A DNA stretch of 64,000 nucleotides from Clostridium cadaveris (lineage in GTDB: Bacteria > Bacillota > Clostridia > Clostridiales > Clostridiaceae): contig NZ_CP076620.1 of NCBI RefSeq assembly GCF_020911725.1, positions 3,208,501 through 3,272,500 of the forward strand, given 5' to 3'. The stretch's first letter is position 1. Each line of letters begins with the position of its first letter. A model generated the notes under the pieces. It did no database searches, was not told the origin of the DNA, and was given only the letters and a program-made list of their open reading frames with translations. Made by a program: the position numbers and the translations under genes. Shown one piece after another: positions 49,815-58,345 of the stretch.

Positions 49815-50344
49815 TACTTTTCTCCCTCCCTATTTCTCTCTTGAATTTCTTTAATCTTATCTCTAATTACGGCAGCCTCTTCATATTCCTCTTCTAATAT
49901 AGCCTTTTGAAGGTCTTCTTTTAATTTGAGTAACGTTCTTTTCTCTATAAGCTCTTTACCACCATTATGAGGCACCTTACCTATATGCTCATTTGCCCTT
50001 TGCACTCTTTTTATAACTGGATTTACCATAGGTGCAAAAGTTTCATAGCATTTCTCACAACCTAAAAGGCTCTTTTCCTTAAAATCATTATAAGTCATCC
50101 CACAATATTCACATACCTGCTCTTTTAATGCTATGCTTTCTTGAGATGGTTTCATGTAATCCATAAGACCGCTCAAAAGATTTTGAAAATATAATGGAGT
50201 GCTCATATTCCCCATACCATAAAATCCTATATCATCTTGCTGCTTTGCACAGGATTCACACAAATTCATTTCCTGCTTTGCACCATTAACTATTTTCACA
50301 ATATGAATAGTAGCTTTGTTTTTATTACACTTATCGCATAACAT
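49814..50344 (-). CDS. mcsA: McsB activator McsA
   Basis: McsA activates McsB and helps modulate CtsR. The 176 residues start MLCDKCNKNKATIHIV and contain four CxxC pairs (CDKC, CESC, CEYC, CEKC), two likely zinc sites. A C-terminal UVR motif follows (LQKAILEEEYEEAAVIRDKI) that resembles the linker of ClpC. It follows ctsR by 20 bp. Confidence 0.95.
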   Translation of the reverse strand: MLCDKCNKNKATIHIVKIVNGAKQEMNLCESCAKQQDDIGFYGMGNMSTPLYFQNLLSGLMDYMKPSQESIALKEQVCEYCGMTYNDFKEKSLLGCEKCYETFAPMVNPVIKRVQRANEHIGKVPHNGGKELIEKRTLLKLKEDLQKAILEEEYEEAAVIRDKIKEIQERNREGEK

Positions 50345-50364
50345 ATTATCTCCTCCTTTTACAT

Positions 50365-50814
50365 CTATCCAATTATCATTATCATAGCCTTTAATATATC
50401 TGCTCTCAGTTTATTTTTCTCTTCAGTATAGTTTAAAGTTCTGTCATTAGCCGCCAGTTTCATAAGTGCAGCCTCTCTTACCGTAATAAATTTTGATTCT
50501 AAAAGTCCTTCTATTATAGTTAAAGCTCCATTGTAAGTAATACTGTTTCCTATTTTTTCTTGAAGAACATTTATAAGCTCATCTTTATTGTCATAAGGGA
50601 TTTGTCTGATAACGATACATCCGCCTCCCCCTCTTCTACTCTCTATAATATATCCTCTATCAGTTGTAAACCTAGTAGTTAATACGTAATTGATTTGAGA
50701 TGGAGCACAGCTAAAATGATTTGCTAGTTCATTTCTTTGTATCTGAACCATATCTCCACTTTCTTCTAGCATTTCCTTTATAAATTCTTCTATTATATCT
50801 GATAATCTAGCCAT
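50365..50814 (-). CDS. ctsR: Heat-shock repressor CtsR
   Basis: CtsR represses clp genes at normal temperature. The 149 residues have the N-terminal winged helix-turn-helix (MARLSDIIEEFIKEML; NELANHFSCAPSQINYVL). Residues about 60-68, RRGGGGCIV, hold the glycine-rich loop that senses heat in B. subtilis. The start is ATG 50814, seven bases after AAAGGAG; the ATG two codons earlier touches the site. A perfect CtsR box precedes it. Confidence 0.97.
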   Translation of the reverse strand: MARLSDIIEEFIKEMLEESGDMVQIQRNELANHFSCAPSQINYVLTTRFTTDRGYIIESRRGGGGCIVIRQIPYDNKDELINVLQEKIGNSITYNGALTIIEGLLESKFITVREAALMKLAANDRTLNYTEEKNKLRADILKAMIMIIG

Positions 50815-50831
50815 ATCCATTCTCCTTTTAT

Positions 50832-50848
50832 TTTGACTTTCTTTGACC
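50832..50848 (-). promoter_or_regulatory. CtsR operator
   Basis: On the minus strand the direct heptad repeat reads GGTCAAA-GAA-AGTCAAA, an exact match to the CtsR consensus (A/G-GTCAAA, 3-nt gap). It lies between the promoter and the ctsR start, so the operon represses itself. Confidence 0.95.
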
Positions 50849-50856
50849 TTTATTAA

Positions 50857-50885
50857 ATATTATTATTTTCCCTCCTTTATTTCAA
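50857..50885 (-). promoter_or_regulatory. Promoter of the ctsR operon
   Basis: On the minus strand, -35 TTGAAA (50880-50885) and -10 TAATAT (50857-50862) are 17 bp apart, immediately before the CtsR box. Repressor bound there would sit on the transcription start. Confidence 0.7.
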
Positions 50886-51026
50886 TAGTTAAAAAATTCT
50901 TCTTTCTATGATTATGGGTAATTTACCTAAAATATTATTCAGTTTCTCTCATTTTCTTAGAATTACATTTAAATATATGGTTATAATATAAAATGCTTAT
51001 AGCTAATTTATGGAGGTAATTTTTTA

Positions 51027-51665
51027 ATGAAAATAATATATTTGGGACACTCGTCATTTATTTTACAAACTGCCATGGGAAGAAAGATACTTATAGATCC
51101 TTTTAAATGTGCTGCTATAGAAAAAAATCTTATAGGAACTGTAAATTTGATTACTGTAAGCCATTGTCATTCTAATCATAATTACACTGAACCTTTCAAA
51201 GAAAATATAAAAATCATAGATGCTGTTGGTACTTATGAAGATAAGGATCTTCGTATAAGCGGACTTCCAAGCTTTCATGACAATATAAATGGACTAAAGC
51301 GGGGAGAGAATATAATATTTTTATATGAATTCGATGGATTTAAGATATGTCATTTAGGTGACTTAGGACATATTCCAGATAAAGAAACACTATGTTCTTT
51401 AAAAGATTTAGATATTCTACTAATTCCTGTTGGCGGAAACTTTACTCTCGATTCAAAAGAAGCTTGTACATTATGTAATATGATAAGTCCTAAAGTTATA
51501 ATTCCTATGCACTATAAATTTATGAAGGATGGTTTTGACATCAAGGGCGCAGAGGATTTTATATTTGATATGAAAAATGGTGAAAGACTATCTGACTCTT
51601 CTTTGAGTTTAAATTTCATGCCTGATTGCATAAATGCAGTTTTTGTAATGCCTCCACTTCAATGA
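51027..51665 (+). CDS. Metallo-beta-lactamase-fold hydrolase
   Basis: The 212-residue protein resembles the UPF0173/L-ascorbate-lactonase-like branch of the metallo-beta-lactamase fold; substrate unknown. It begins MKIIYLGHSSFILQT. The main metal motif reads SHCHSNH (residues 45-51), that is HxHxNH with Asn where HxHxDH has Asp. Later ligands GDLGH and PMHYKF are present. The start has GGAGG. It is divergent from ctsR and convergent with the ferredoxin. Confidence 0.85.
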   Translation: MKIIYLGHSSFILQTAMGRKILIDPFKCAAIEKNLIGTVNLITVSHCHSNHNYTEPFKENIKIIDAVGTYEDKDLRISGLPSFHDNINGLKRGENIIFLYEFDGFKICHLGDLGHIPDKETLCSLKDLDILLIPVGGNFTLDSKEACTLCNMISPKVIIPMHYKFMKDGFDIKGAEDFIFDMKNGERLSDSSLSLNFMPDCINAVFVMPPLQ

Positions 51666-51690
51666 CTATGATTATATTTATGTAAAATAA

Positions 51691-51725
51691 AAAGAACCAT
51701 CTCACAAAATGTAAGATAGTTCTTT
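51691..51725. terminator. Bidirectional terminator
   Basis: AAAGAAC-ATCT pairs with AGAT-GTTCTTT around an 11-nt loop, 26 bp after the hydrolase stop and just after the ferredoxin stop on the other strand. It serves both convergent genes. Confidence 0.75.
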
Positions 51726-51735
51726 ATATGTTTTA

Positions 51736-51906
51736 TTACTCTTGTACTGGAGCTCCTACTGGACAAACATTTGCACAATTTCCACAATCGATACATGTGT
51801 CTGCATCTATTACAAATATAGAATCTCCTTGGCTTATAGCGTTAACTGGGCACTCAGATGCACAAGCTCCGCATGATACACAAGCGTCTGTTATTTTGTA
51901 TGCCAT
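51736..51906 (-). CDS. 2[4Fe-4S] ferredoxin
   Basis: The 56-residue clostridial-type ferredoxin carries electrons at low potential for fermentation and hydrogenase pathways. It starts [20 protein letters not shown] and has the second cluster motif [12 protein letters not shown]; eight cysteines in two CxxCxxCxxxCP sets. The start has AGGAGG. It is monocistronic, with terminators on both sides. Confidence 0.96.
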   Translation of the reverse strand: MAYKITDACVSCGACASECPVNAISQGDSIFVIDADTCIDCGNCANVCPVGAPVQE

Positions 51907-51929
51907 TAAAAAACACCTCCTAAAATTAT

Positions 51930-51957
51930 AAAACTGGACAAGTTATTGTCCAGTTTT
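51930..51957 (-). terminator. Terminator between the ricT group and ferredoxin
   Basis: AAACTGGAC (51931-51939) pairs with GTCCAGTTT (51948-51956) around 8 nt, with T-rich tails on both strands. It isolates the ferredoxin gene from the genes at 52061 and above. Confidence 0.8.
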
Positions 51958-52060
51958 ATTTTAACACGTTTTTTTATATTTTCAAAGTTAATTTTGAATT
52001 TTTAGCCATTGTATAGTATCTTGTAATTACAACTTACTACATTTATATCATCATTTTTCA

Positions 52061-52264
52061 CTAAAGCACCGTATATCCTAGATTTTCTATAGATTCTATG
52101 ATGTCATCTATATTTACAAAATAATCGTCAAATATTATACTTACTTCTTTTTTCTCTCTGCTTATCTCACAGGCTATAACTCCTTCATTACTAGCTATAG
52201 CTTTTCTAACTTTATTTACATCATCAATTGTATTCATATTACAAATTTCCAATGAAGATTTCAT
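52061..52264 (-). CDS. Heavy-metal-associated-fold small protein without CxxC
   Basis: The 67-residue protein has the beta-alpha-beta pattern of copper-chaperone (HMA) domains: MKSSLEICNMNTIDDVNKVR, then GVIACEISREKKEVSIIFDD and IDDIIESIENLGYTVL. The metal motif MxCxxC is absent; NMNTIDD is found there. It cannot bind copper in the usual way. It follows ricT by 12 bp, in the place where B. subtilis has yabA. Function unknown. Confidence 0.75.
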   Translation of the reverse strand: MKSSLEICNMNTIDDVNKVRKAIASNEGVIACEISREKKEVSIIFDDYFVNIDDIIESIENLGYTVL

Positions 52265-52276
52265 GAGATATCCTCC

Positions 52277-53182
52277 TTATTTATCTTTAAGCAAATTTTT
52301 TATGTCCATTGCATCTTCTTTGTTTTCTACATCTATTTTAATCTCATCATCATTCAAGATTCCTTCGTAGCTTCCAGATACAAGTTCTACATCTGTTATC
52401 TTAAAGTTCTCCATAACCTCTTCATTATTTATCTTAAGCTTAACTTTTACAGTTTCTTTCACTACGCTGTTGCTTACAACTTCTCCTTTTCCAAGTTCGG
52501 TCTTCACTACAGCGCCAGCCTTTGGAAGTCTCTTTCTTATCTCTTCGTATGTTTGTTGCTCATAATTTAAACAACACATAAGTCTTCCACATATTCCTGA
52601 AATCTTAGTAGGATTTAAAGATAGGCTCTGTTCCTTTGCCATCTTTATAGAAACTGAAGCAAAATCTCCAAGGAAAGCAGAACAACAAAGTGGTCTTCCG
52701 CAAGGCCCAAGTCCTCCTATCATTTTGGCTTCATCTCTTACTCCTATTTGCCTAAGTTCAATTCTAGTTTTAAATATAGTCGCTAAATCTTTTACAAGCT
52801 CTCTAAAGTCAACTCTTCCATCAGCCGTAAAGTAGAAAATAACCTTATTATTATCAAATGTATACTCTACATCGATAAGCTTCATAGTAAGCTTATGTTG
52901 CTCTATTTTCCCTAAGCATATTTCAAAGGCATCTTTTTCCTTTGCTTTATTTTGTTCATGCTTTACAATATCAGTTTCATCAGCTATCCTTAAAACATTT
53001 TTAAGAGGAGATACTATATCCTCTTCTGATACTTCTTTCTCTCCAATTACACATTCGCCGAACTCCACTCCTCTAGCGGTTTCAACAATAACATAAGTGC
53101 CCTTATCTATCTTTAAATTTGTTGGATCGAAATAGTATACTTTTCCTGCTTTTTTAAAACGTACTCCTACAACTTTTACCAT
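52277..53182 (-). CDS. ricT: PSP1-domain regulator RicT (YaaT)
   Basis: In B. subtilis RicT forms an iron-sulfur complex with RicA and RicF that guides RNase Y and is needed for sporulation and biofilm control. The 301 residues have the PSP1 domain with GGLGPCGRPLCCSAFL and ISGICGRLMCCLNYE, the cluster cysteines. It lies one base after holB, in the order tmk-darA-holB-ricT. Confidence 0.95.
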   Translation of the reverse strand: MVKVVGVRFKKAGKVYYFDPTNLKIDKGTYVIVETARGVEFGECVIGEKEVSEEDIVSPLKNVLRIADETDIVKHEQNKAKEKDAFEICLGKIEQHKLTMKLIDVEYTFDNNKVIFYFTADGRVDFRELVKDLATIFKTRIELRQIGVRDEAKMIGGLGPCGRPLCCSAFLGDFASVSIKMAKEQSLSLNPTKISGICGRLMCCLNYEQQTYEEIRKRLPKAGAVVKTELGKGEVVSNSVVKETVKVKLKINNEEVMENFKITDVELVSGSYEGILNDDEIKIDVENKEDAMDIKNLLKDK

Positions 53183-53183
53183 A

Positions 53184-54119
53184 TTAGCCCTCCAGCATGT
53201 TCATCAGCATAACATCAAAAGTCATTACTGCATTTACATTTCTATCTAAATTATTTCTTGTTTCATTTATAACTCTAACGATAGCATTTAATTTATTAAA
53301 TGACATATTAAGAGATAATTTTTTTATTGACTCTGTTATATCTTGATTTAAAATGTATTTTTCATCACCAAGTTCTTTATATACTATAATATCTCTTACG
53401 TAAAATAGTATAACATTTAATATATCTTTAAAGAAGTTTTTATATTTCTCATTAATCTCTTTTGAGTAATTTACAACCACATTTGTATCTCTAGAATTTA
53501 TATCCATTAAAATTCTCAAAGTCAACTCTCGTATATCCTTAAATGACTTATTTGTCATATAATTATCTACTCTTCCTGGAATACCCTCGCTAAATGCTAA
53601 TAATGTCCTCATAGTGGCATCATCTATAGATGAAAACTTATTCTTTATGTAAGTTTTCATTTCTTCATCCGTAAGTGAATTTAGCTTGTGTATTTGGCAT
53701 CTAGATTTTATCGTATCCAGTATACCTTTATCGCTTTCACATAGTATGATGATATAAACTCCTTTTGGAGGTTCTTCAATAGTTTTTAAAAAGGCATTTT
53801 GACCTTGAACTGTTATATCATCACCATTATGTAATATTATTACTTTTTTATCTTCTTCAAATGGCTTTTTGTTTATTTCTTCGATAATATTTCTAATATC
53901 ATCCACTCCAATGGATTTACCTGTGCATCTGAAATCTATTATATCTGCATAATCTTTATCAATTGTCTTGTTTAAGATATTCATAGCTAATTCTTTAGCT
54001 ACTAAGCTCTTTCCTACGCCATCTTCTCCAACTATAAGATGACCATGCGAAAGGGTGTCCTTGATAACAGATTTATTTAAAGTTTCTCTTATTCCTTGAT
54101 GTCCTATTATATTAATCAA
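53184..54119 (-). CDS. holB: DNA polymerase III delta' subunit
   Basis: Delta' is part of the clamp loader that places the sliding clamp on DNA. The 311 residues have a P-loop-like VGEDGVGKSLVAK near residue 32 and the SRC motif (IKSRCQIHKL) near 143 that sets the arginine finger of its neighbour. The zinc module of E. coli delta' is not evident. It lies between darA and ricT. Confidence 0.95.
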   Translation of the reverse strand: MINIIGHQGIRETLNKSVIKDTLSHGHLIVGEDGVGKSLVAKELAMNILNKTIDKDYADIIDFRCTGKSIGVDDIRNIIEEINKKPFEEDKKVIILHNGDDITVQGQNAFLKTIEEPPKGVYIIILCESDKGILDTIKSRCQIHKLNSLTDEEMKTYIKNKFSSIDDATMRTLLAFSEGIPGRVDNYMTNKSFKDIRELTLRILMDINSRDTNVVVNYSKEINEKYKNFFKDILNVILFYVRDIIVYKELGDEKYILNQDITESIKKLSLNMSFNKLNAIVRVINETRNNLDRNVNAVMTFDVMLMNMLEG

Positions 54120-54139
54120 AGTTCACCCCTCCATTCAAT

Positions 54140-54493
<354 letters not shown>

Positions 54494-54544
54494 TTATATT
54501 TTACCATAATATAATTAATTTCAATAGTTATAAAATTTAATAAA

Positions 54545-55174
54545 TTACTTTAAAATATCATCTATTATACTAATTGCAGCTTTATACACTTCATCAACGG
54601 ACTTTTCGCCGTTTACCTCTTTTATGTTATATCCATATGAACTTATAATCTTTTTATATCCCTCTTGAACCTTATTATGAAAGTTAATACTTTCTAAATC
54701 AAGTCTATTAATCTCTCTCTCTGAGTTTGCCATTATCCTTTTCATAGCTGCTTCAGGATTTATATCAAAATATATAGTCATATCAGGCATGTATCCATCT
54801 ATTGCGAATTCATTTATTGACATAACCTCATCTATTCCTATGCCTCTTGCAAATCCTTGATAAGCAAGAGAAGACAGCACAAATCTATCGCATAAAACCA
54901 TAGTTCCTTCTTCTAATGCCGGTATAACTTTCTCTACTAGATGCTGCCTTCTTGCTGCAGCATACAATAAAGCTTCTGTTCTACCATCCATTGCAGTATT
55001 CTCTTTATCTAAAATTATGTTTCTTATCTTCTCAGATATAACTATCCCGCCAGGCTCTCTAGTTGATATACATTTTATTCCCCTAGACTTCAGCTCATTA
55101 TGTACCTTTTCTAATATAGTTGTCTTTCCAGCTCCATCTGGGCCTTCAAATACTATAAATAAACCTTTCTTCAA
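54545..55174 (-). CDS. tmk: Thymidylate kinase
   Basis: Tmk phosphorylates dTMP to dTDP. The 209 residues have the P-loop [11 protein letters not shown] near residue 9, the DR motif in [14 protein letters not shown], and a lid segment AAARRQHL. The start is TTG 55174, eight bases after GGAGG. It follows the decarboxylase gene. It works downstream of ThyX, also in this window. Confidence 0.97.
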   Translation of the reverse strand: MKKGLFIVFEGPDGAGKTTILEKVHNELKSRGIKCISTREPGGIVISEKIRNIILDKENTAMDGRTEALLYAAARRQHLVEKVIPALEEGTMVLCDRFVLSSLAYQGFARGIGIDEVMSINEFAIDGYMPDMTIYFDINPEAAMKRIMANSEREINRLDLESINFHNKVQEGYKKIISSYGYNIKEVNGEKSVDEVYKAAISIIDDILK

Positions 55175-55236
55175 AAGTTATCCCTCCCATGTCATAAGCT
55201 TATTCTATTTTATCATATTCTTACTCTATTCTGTAT

Positions 55237-55325
55237 AAAAAAAAGGAGTATTAAGTTTCGAAGTACTACCCAAAGCTGTTAACTTCTTCCTAAAGCCTTC
55301 AGTCTACCTCAAATTTCAATACTCC
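55237..55325 (-). ncRNA. 81-nt closed hairpin with U8 tail (structured terminator or small RNA)
   Basis: On the minus strand GGAGTATT (55318-55325) pairs with AATACTCC (55245-55252), enclosing 65 nt with further possible pairs, followed by eight T (55237-55244). It begins nine bases after the decarboxylase stop. The loop is far larger than in a normal terminator and contains GAAGGCTTTAGGAAG-type purine-rich sequence. It could be a 3'-UTR small RNA ending in its own terminator. Confidence 0.5.
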
Positions 55326-55334
55326 TTTTACTCT

Positions 55335-56747
55335 CTATAATTTTAAAATCTTTATAAGATTATCGTTTAAGCCTAGAACTGTTACTCTACTCTCTTTGTA
55401 GTACTTTATAAGTTCTATAACCTCTTTATTTATCTTTTCACCCATCATCACAAGAGGTATTCCTGGAGGATAAGGTGTTATATTCTCTCCTGCTATTTTT
55501 CCAGCTGCTTTAGTGAAATCAACATCTGTCTTCAGCATGTCTATTGCTTCATAAGGTTTCATTACAGTTTTTATATCTACGCTTTCTTTAATAATAGGTT
55601 CATTCCTTCTTATTAATTGTAAGTCGCATTTAATTAAAGATTCATATACCTTTTTAAAATCATCTTCTGTAGAAAAAAGAGATGGAATTAATATGACATT
55701 ACTGTTATCACTCATTTCAGCCTGTATTCCCTGTGTTCTCAAATATTCCAAGGTTTTGTGTCCACTATATCCTCTTGCACAATTGATTATAATTCTAGTT
55801 GGATCTATATGAAAACCTTCATCTAAATCTTTATCTTCAACTATTTTAAAGATACTATGACCCTTTAATTTTTCCTTTAGCTCTTCACACATATCTATAA
55901 GCTTATCATATCCTGCTATGCCATTGTCTTCTGTGTAAGCCCTTGCATACTCCAAACTCATCATAAACATATATGATGGACTTGTTGTTGAAAAAGCTCC
56001 AACATAGAAATCAACTTTTTCTTTGTAAGAATCATCTCCCAGATGAAGATATGCGGTCTGAGTTAAACTTGGAAGAGTTTTATGAGCACTCATTACTGCC
56101 ATATCAGCTCCAAGTTCTATAGGATTCATTGGTAGCTTATCATTGAATCCAAAGTGTGCTCCATGTGCACAGTCTATGAGCACCTTTAACCCATTTTTCT
56201 TACACAAGTTTATAATAGATTTTATGTCATAGGTAACTCCATAATAAGTAGGATAAGTAAGCACTATGCCTTTTATCTCTTTGTCTTTTAACGCAACCTT
56301 TAAATCAGATAACTTAATGGAAAGAGGCATGTTAAGCTCTCTGCTTATATGTGTCTTCATGTATATAGGATTAAGCTTTCTCATTATCATTCCATTAAAA
56401 ATAGACTTATGACATCCTCTATCTACTAAAATTTTATCTCCCTCATTGAATGCGGAAAATATCATGGTTAAATTACCGCTTGTACTACCGTTTACTAAAA
56501 AATATGATTTCTTTGCTTTGTATGCTTCTGCCAATAACTCTAAAGATTCTTTTATAGGGCCTTCAGGTTTGTGAAGATTATCCAATCCGTCTACTTCTGT
56601 CAAATCTCCTTGAAGCATAAGCTTTGAAAACTCTAAACCTTGAGTATAGAAATCAAATGCCTTTCCATTCTTATGACCTGGCATAGAAAATGGTGTATTA
56701 TTTTCTTTTATATAGTTAACTACTGCGTCTATCAATGGCGTATTCAA
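55335..56747 (-). CDS. Orn/Lys/Arg decarboxylase family protein (YaaO/SpeA-like)
   Basis: A PLP enzyme of fold type I; substrates in the family are arginine, lysine or ornithine, and the exact one cannot be told here. The 470 residues have FSMPGHKNGKAFD, NGSTSGNLTMIFSAFNEGD, the PLP lysine in MSAHKTLPSLTQTAYLHL, and the C-terminal PYPPGIPLVMMGE. The start is TTG, eight bases after GGAG. It lies between gin and tmk as yaaO does in B. subtilis. Confidence 0.93.
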   Translation of the reverse strand: MNTPLIDAVVNYIKENNTPFSMPGHKNGKAFDFYTQGLEFSKLMLQGDLTEVDGLDNLHKPEGPIKESLELLAEAYKAKKSYFLVNGSTSGNLTMIFSAFNEGDKILVDRGCHKSIFNGMIMRKLNPIYMKTHISRELNMPLSIKLSDLKVALKDKEIKGIVLTYPTYYGVTYDIKSIINLCKKNGLKVLIDCAHGAHFGFNDKLPMNPIELGADMAVMSAHKTLPSLTQTAYLHLGDDSYKEKVDFYVGAFSTTSPSYMFMMSLEYARAYTEDNGIAGYDKLIDMCEELKEKLKGHSIFKIVEDKDLDEGFHIDPTRIIINCARGYSGHKTLEYLRTQGIQAEMSDNSNVILIPSLFSTEDDFKKVYESLIKCDLQLIRRNEPIIKESVDIKTVMKPYEAIDMLKTDVDFTKAAGKIAGENITPYPPGIPLVMMGEKINKEVIELIKYYKESRVTVLGLNDNLIKILKL

Positions 56748-56772
56748 AAATCGAACTCCTTCCGGAAGAAGC

Positions 56773-56976
56773 TTAAATTTTACACGATTTGCAATCCTCT
56801 TTTAGAAAATCTTCTGCAATATACTTTTTTATGCACTCTTTGTAATACTCATAAAAATCATTATTCGCTGTAAGGTTTATCATCTTACTCTCACAAGATG
56901 CACATATGCCTCTACCGTTTATTATTATACCATCATTTAGGGGTTTTCTGCATAATATACAGTTGCACTTTGACAT
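56773..56976 (-). CDS. gin: Anti-sigma-G factor Gin (CsfB)
   Basis: Gin holds sigma-G inactive early in the forespore. The 67 residues contain two CxxC pairs, CNCILCRKPL and GICASCESK, as in the family, plus later Cys. It begins MSKCNCILCRKPLNDGIIIN. A sigma-F-type promoter precedes it, which fits its known control in B. subtilis. It is followed closely by the decarboxylase gene. Confidence 0.9.
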   Translation of the reverse strand: MSKCNCILCRKPLNDGIIINGRGICASCESKMINLTANNDFYEYYKECIKKYIAEDFLKEDCKSCKI

Positions 56977-57013
56977 TTATGTCGAGCCTCCTTATTATTT
57001 CTTAAACTATTTC

Positions 57014-57043
57014 AATTCTTGCCCCTTATACTATATTGTATTC
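57014..57043 (-). promoter_or_regulatory. Sigma-F-type promoter of gin
   Basis: On the minus strand, -35 GAATA (57039-57043) and -10 GGCAAGAATT (57014-57023) are 15 bp apart. The -10 matches the sigma-F pattern GGnrAnAnTw at every position; the -35 differs from GywTA at one. Transcription would start about 30 bp before the gin start codon. Confidence 0.7.
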
Positions 57044-57159
57044 ATAAAACTTATAAAACTTATTGTGTCCACAGTTTTATTTTTAAAATTTTTATAATAA
57101 ATATAATTTGTCTATTATGGTTAAACTACTTCTGATTATTACTATAAGGAGGTTTCAAT

Positions 57160-58329
57160 ATGAAAACTCAAGCCATAAGTTATATTGAAAGCTTAAAGGA
57201 TGAAATTTTAAATATATCCAAATATCTTTATTCAAATCCAGAGGAAAGTTACAAAGAAGTGAAGGCATGTAGTTACTTAATAAATTTACTTAAATCTCAC
57301 GGTTTTACAGTTAAAGAAAAGTTTTTAGATATTGATACAAGCTTCTATGCATCAATAGGAAACGGTTATCCAAAAATCTGTTTCATATGTGAATATGATG
57401 CTATTCCCAATGAAGGTCATATTACAGGTCATAATGCCATCAGCGCAATCTCTATAGGTGCTGCTTTAGGTATTTCCAAAATAATAGATGATTTTGAAGG
57501 TACTATAGTAGTTTTAGGATGTCCAGGCGAATATTTAGGTGGTGCTACTGTTACTATGTGCAGGCAAAATGTTTTTGAGGATATAGATGCCGTCCTCATG
57601 GCTCACCCTGATGTAGCAACCAGTGAAAGTGGAACATCCTCAGCAATACTTCCTCTATTGATTAAATACAGTTATGACAGCTCTTTATTGAGTTTTATGA
57701 ATAAACATAATTATTCACCTTTAGATGCTATGGTGCTCACTTTTAATATAATAAACTCCATAGATAAAAACTTTAAAGATGAAGTCTCTGTAAATGGCAT
57801 ATTGTCTCAAGGTGGCGTATCTCCACTTATTGTTCCTAGTAATTGTGAAGGTAAATTTTACATTAGAGCAAAAACAATGAAGGATGCAGAAAATATAAAA
57901 GAGAAAATAAAATTAATATCTTCAACGGTAAGTACGCTTATGAACATGAAATGTGATATTTCAATTTATGAGATGCCTTATGAAAATCTCTTAACTAACA
58001 AGACAATGTCTCGTTTATTTGCCCATAATTTAAAAGAACATGGGATAATAGATATAAAACCACCTCGTGATATATATGCCGGAATCAGCTTAGGTGATGT
58101 AAGCCATATATGTCCTACAATTCATCCTTATGTATCTATAATAGATGACAGACATATATCTTATGGAACCTCTGACTTTGCTGCACAAACTATAAGTGAG
58201 CATGGAAATGAAGTGGTTATTACTGCTGCAAAGGCACTTGCCTTAACGGCTATAGACTTAGTAGAAAATCAAGTTCTATTAACCGAAGCTAAAGCAGAAG
58301 TTGCATGTATAAACAAAAAAAATAACTAG
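57160..58329 (+). CDS. M20-family amidohydrolase
   Basis: The 389 residues resemble the AbgB/N-acyl-amino-acid amidohydrolase branch of M20 peptidases. Metal-site segments are EYDAIPNEGHITGHN (residues 78-92), GCPGEYLGG (120-128) and MAHPD (147-151). The metal Cys expected in GHxCGHN is Thr89 here. The start has AAGGAGG. Its stop codon overlaps that of the next gene on the other strand. It may be a di-Zn enzyme with altered ligation or be inactive. Confidence 0.88.
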   Translation: MKTQAISYIESLKDEILNISKYLYSNPEESYKEVKACSYLINLLKSHGFTVKEKFLDIDTSFYASIGNGYPKICFICEYDAIPNEGHITGHNAISAISIGAALGISKIIDDFEGTIVVLGCPGEYLGGATVTMCRQNVFEDIDAVLMAHPDVATSESGTSSAILPLLIKYSYDSSLLSFMNKHNYSPLDAMVLTFNIINSIDKNFKDEVSVNGILSQGGVSPLIVPSNCEGKFYIRAKTMKDAENIKEKIKLISSTVSTLMNMKCDISIYEMPYENLLTNKTMSRLFAHNLKEHGIIDIKPPRDIYAGISLGDVSHICPTIHPYVSIIDDRHISYGTSDFAAQTISEHGNEVVITAAKALALTAIDLVENQVLLTEAKAEVACINKKNN

Positions 58330-58345
58330 GCCGCAGCCTGGTTAT
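58315..58345. terminator. Terminator over the overlapping stop codons
   Basis: AAATAACTAGGC pairs with GCCTGGTTATTT (12 bp, one G-T pair) around CGCA, with T-rich runs on both strands. The CTAG in its left arm contains the stop codons of both convergent genes. It therefore works in both directions and encodes the last residues of both proteins. Confidence 0.85.
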
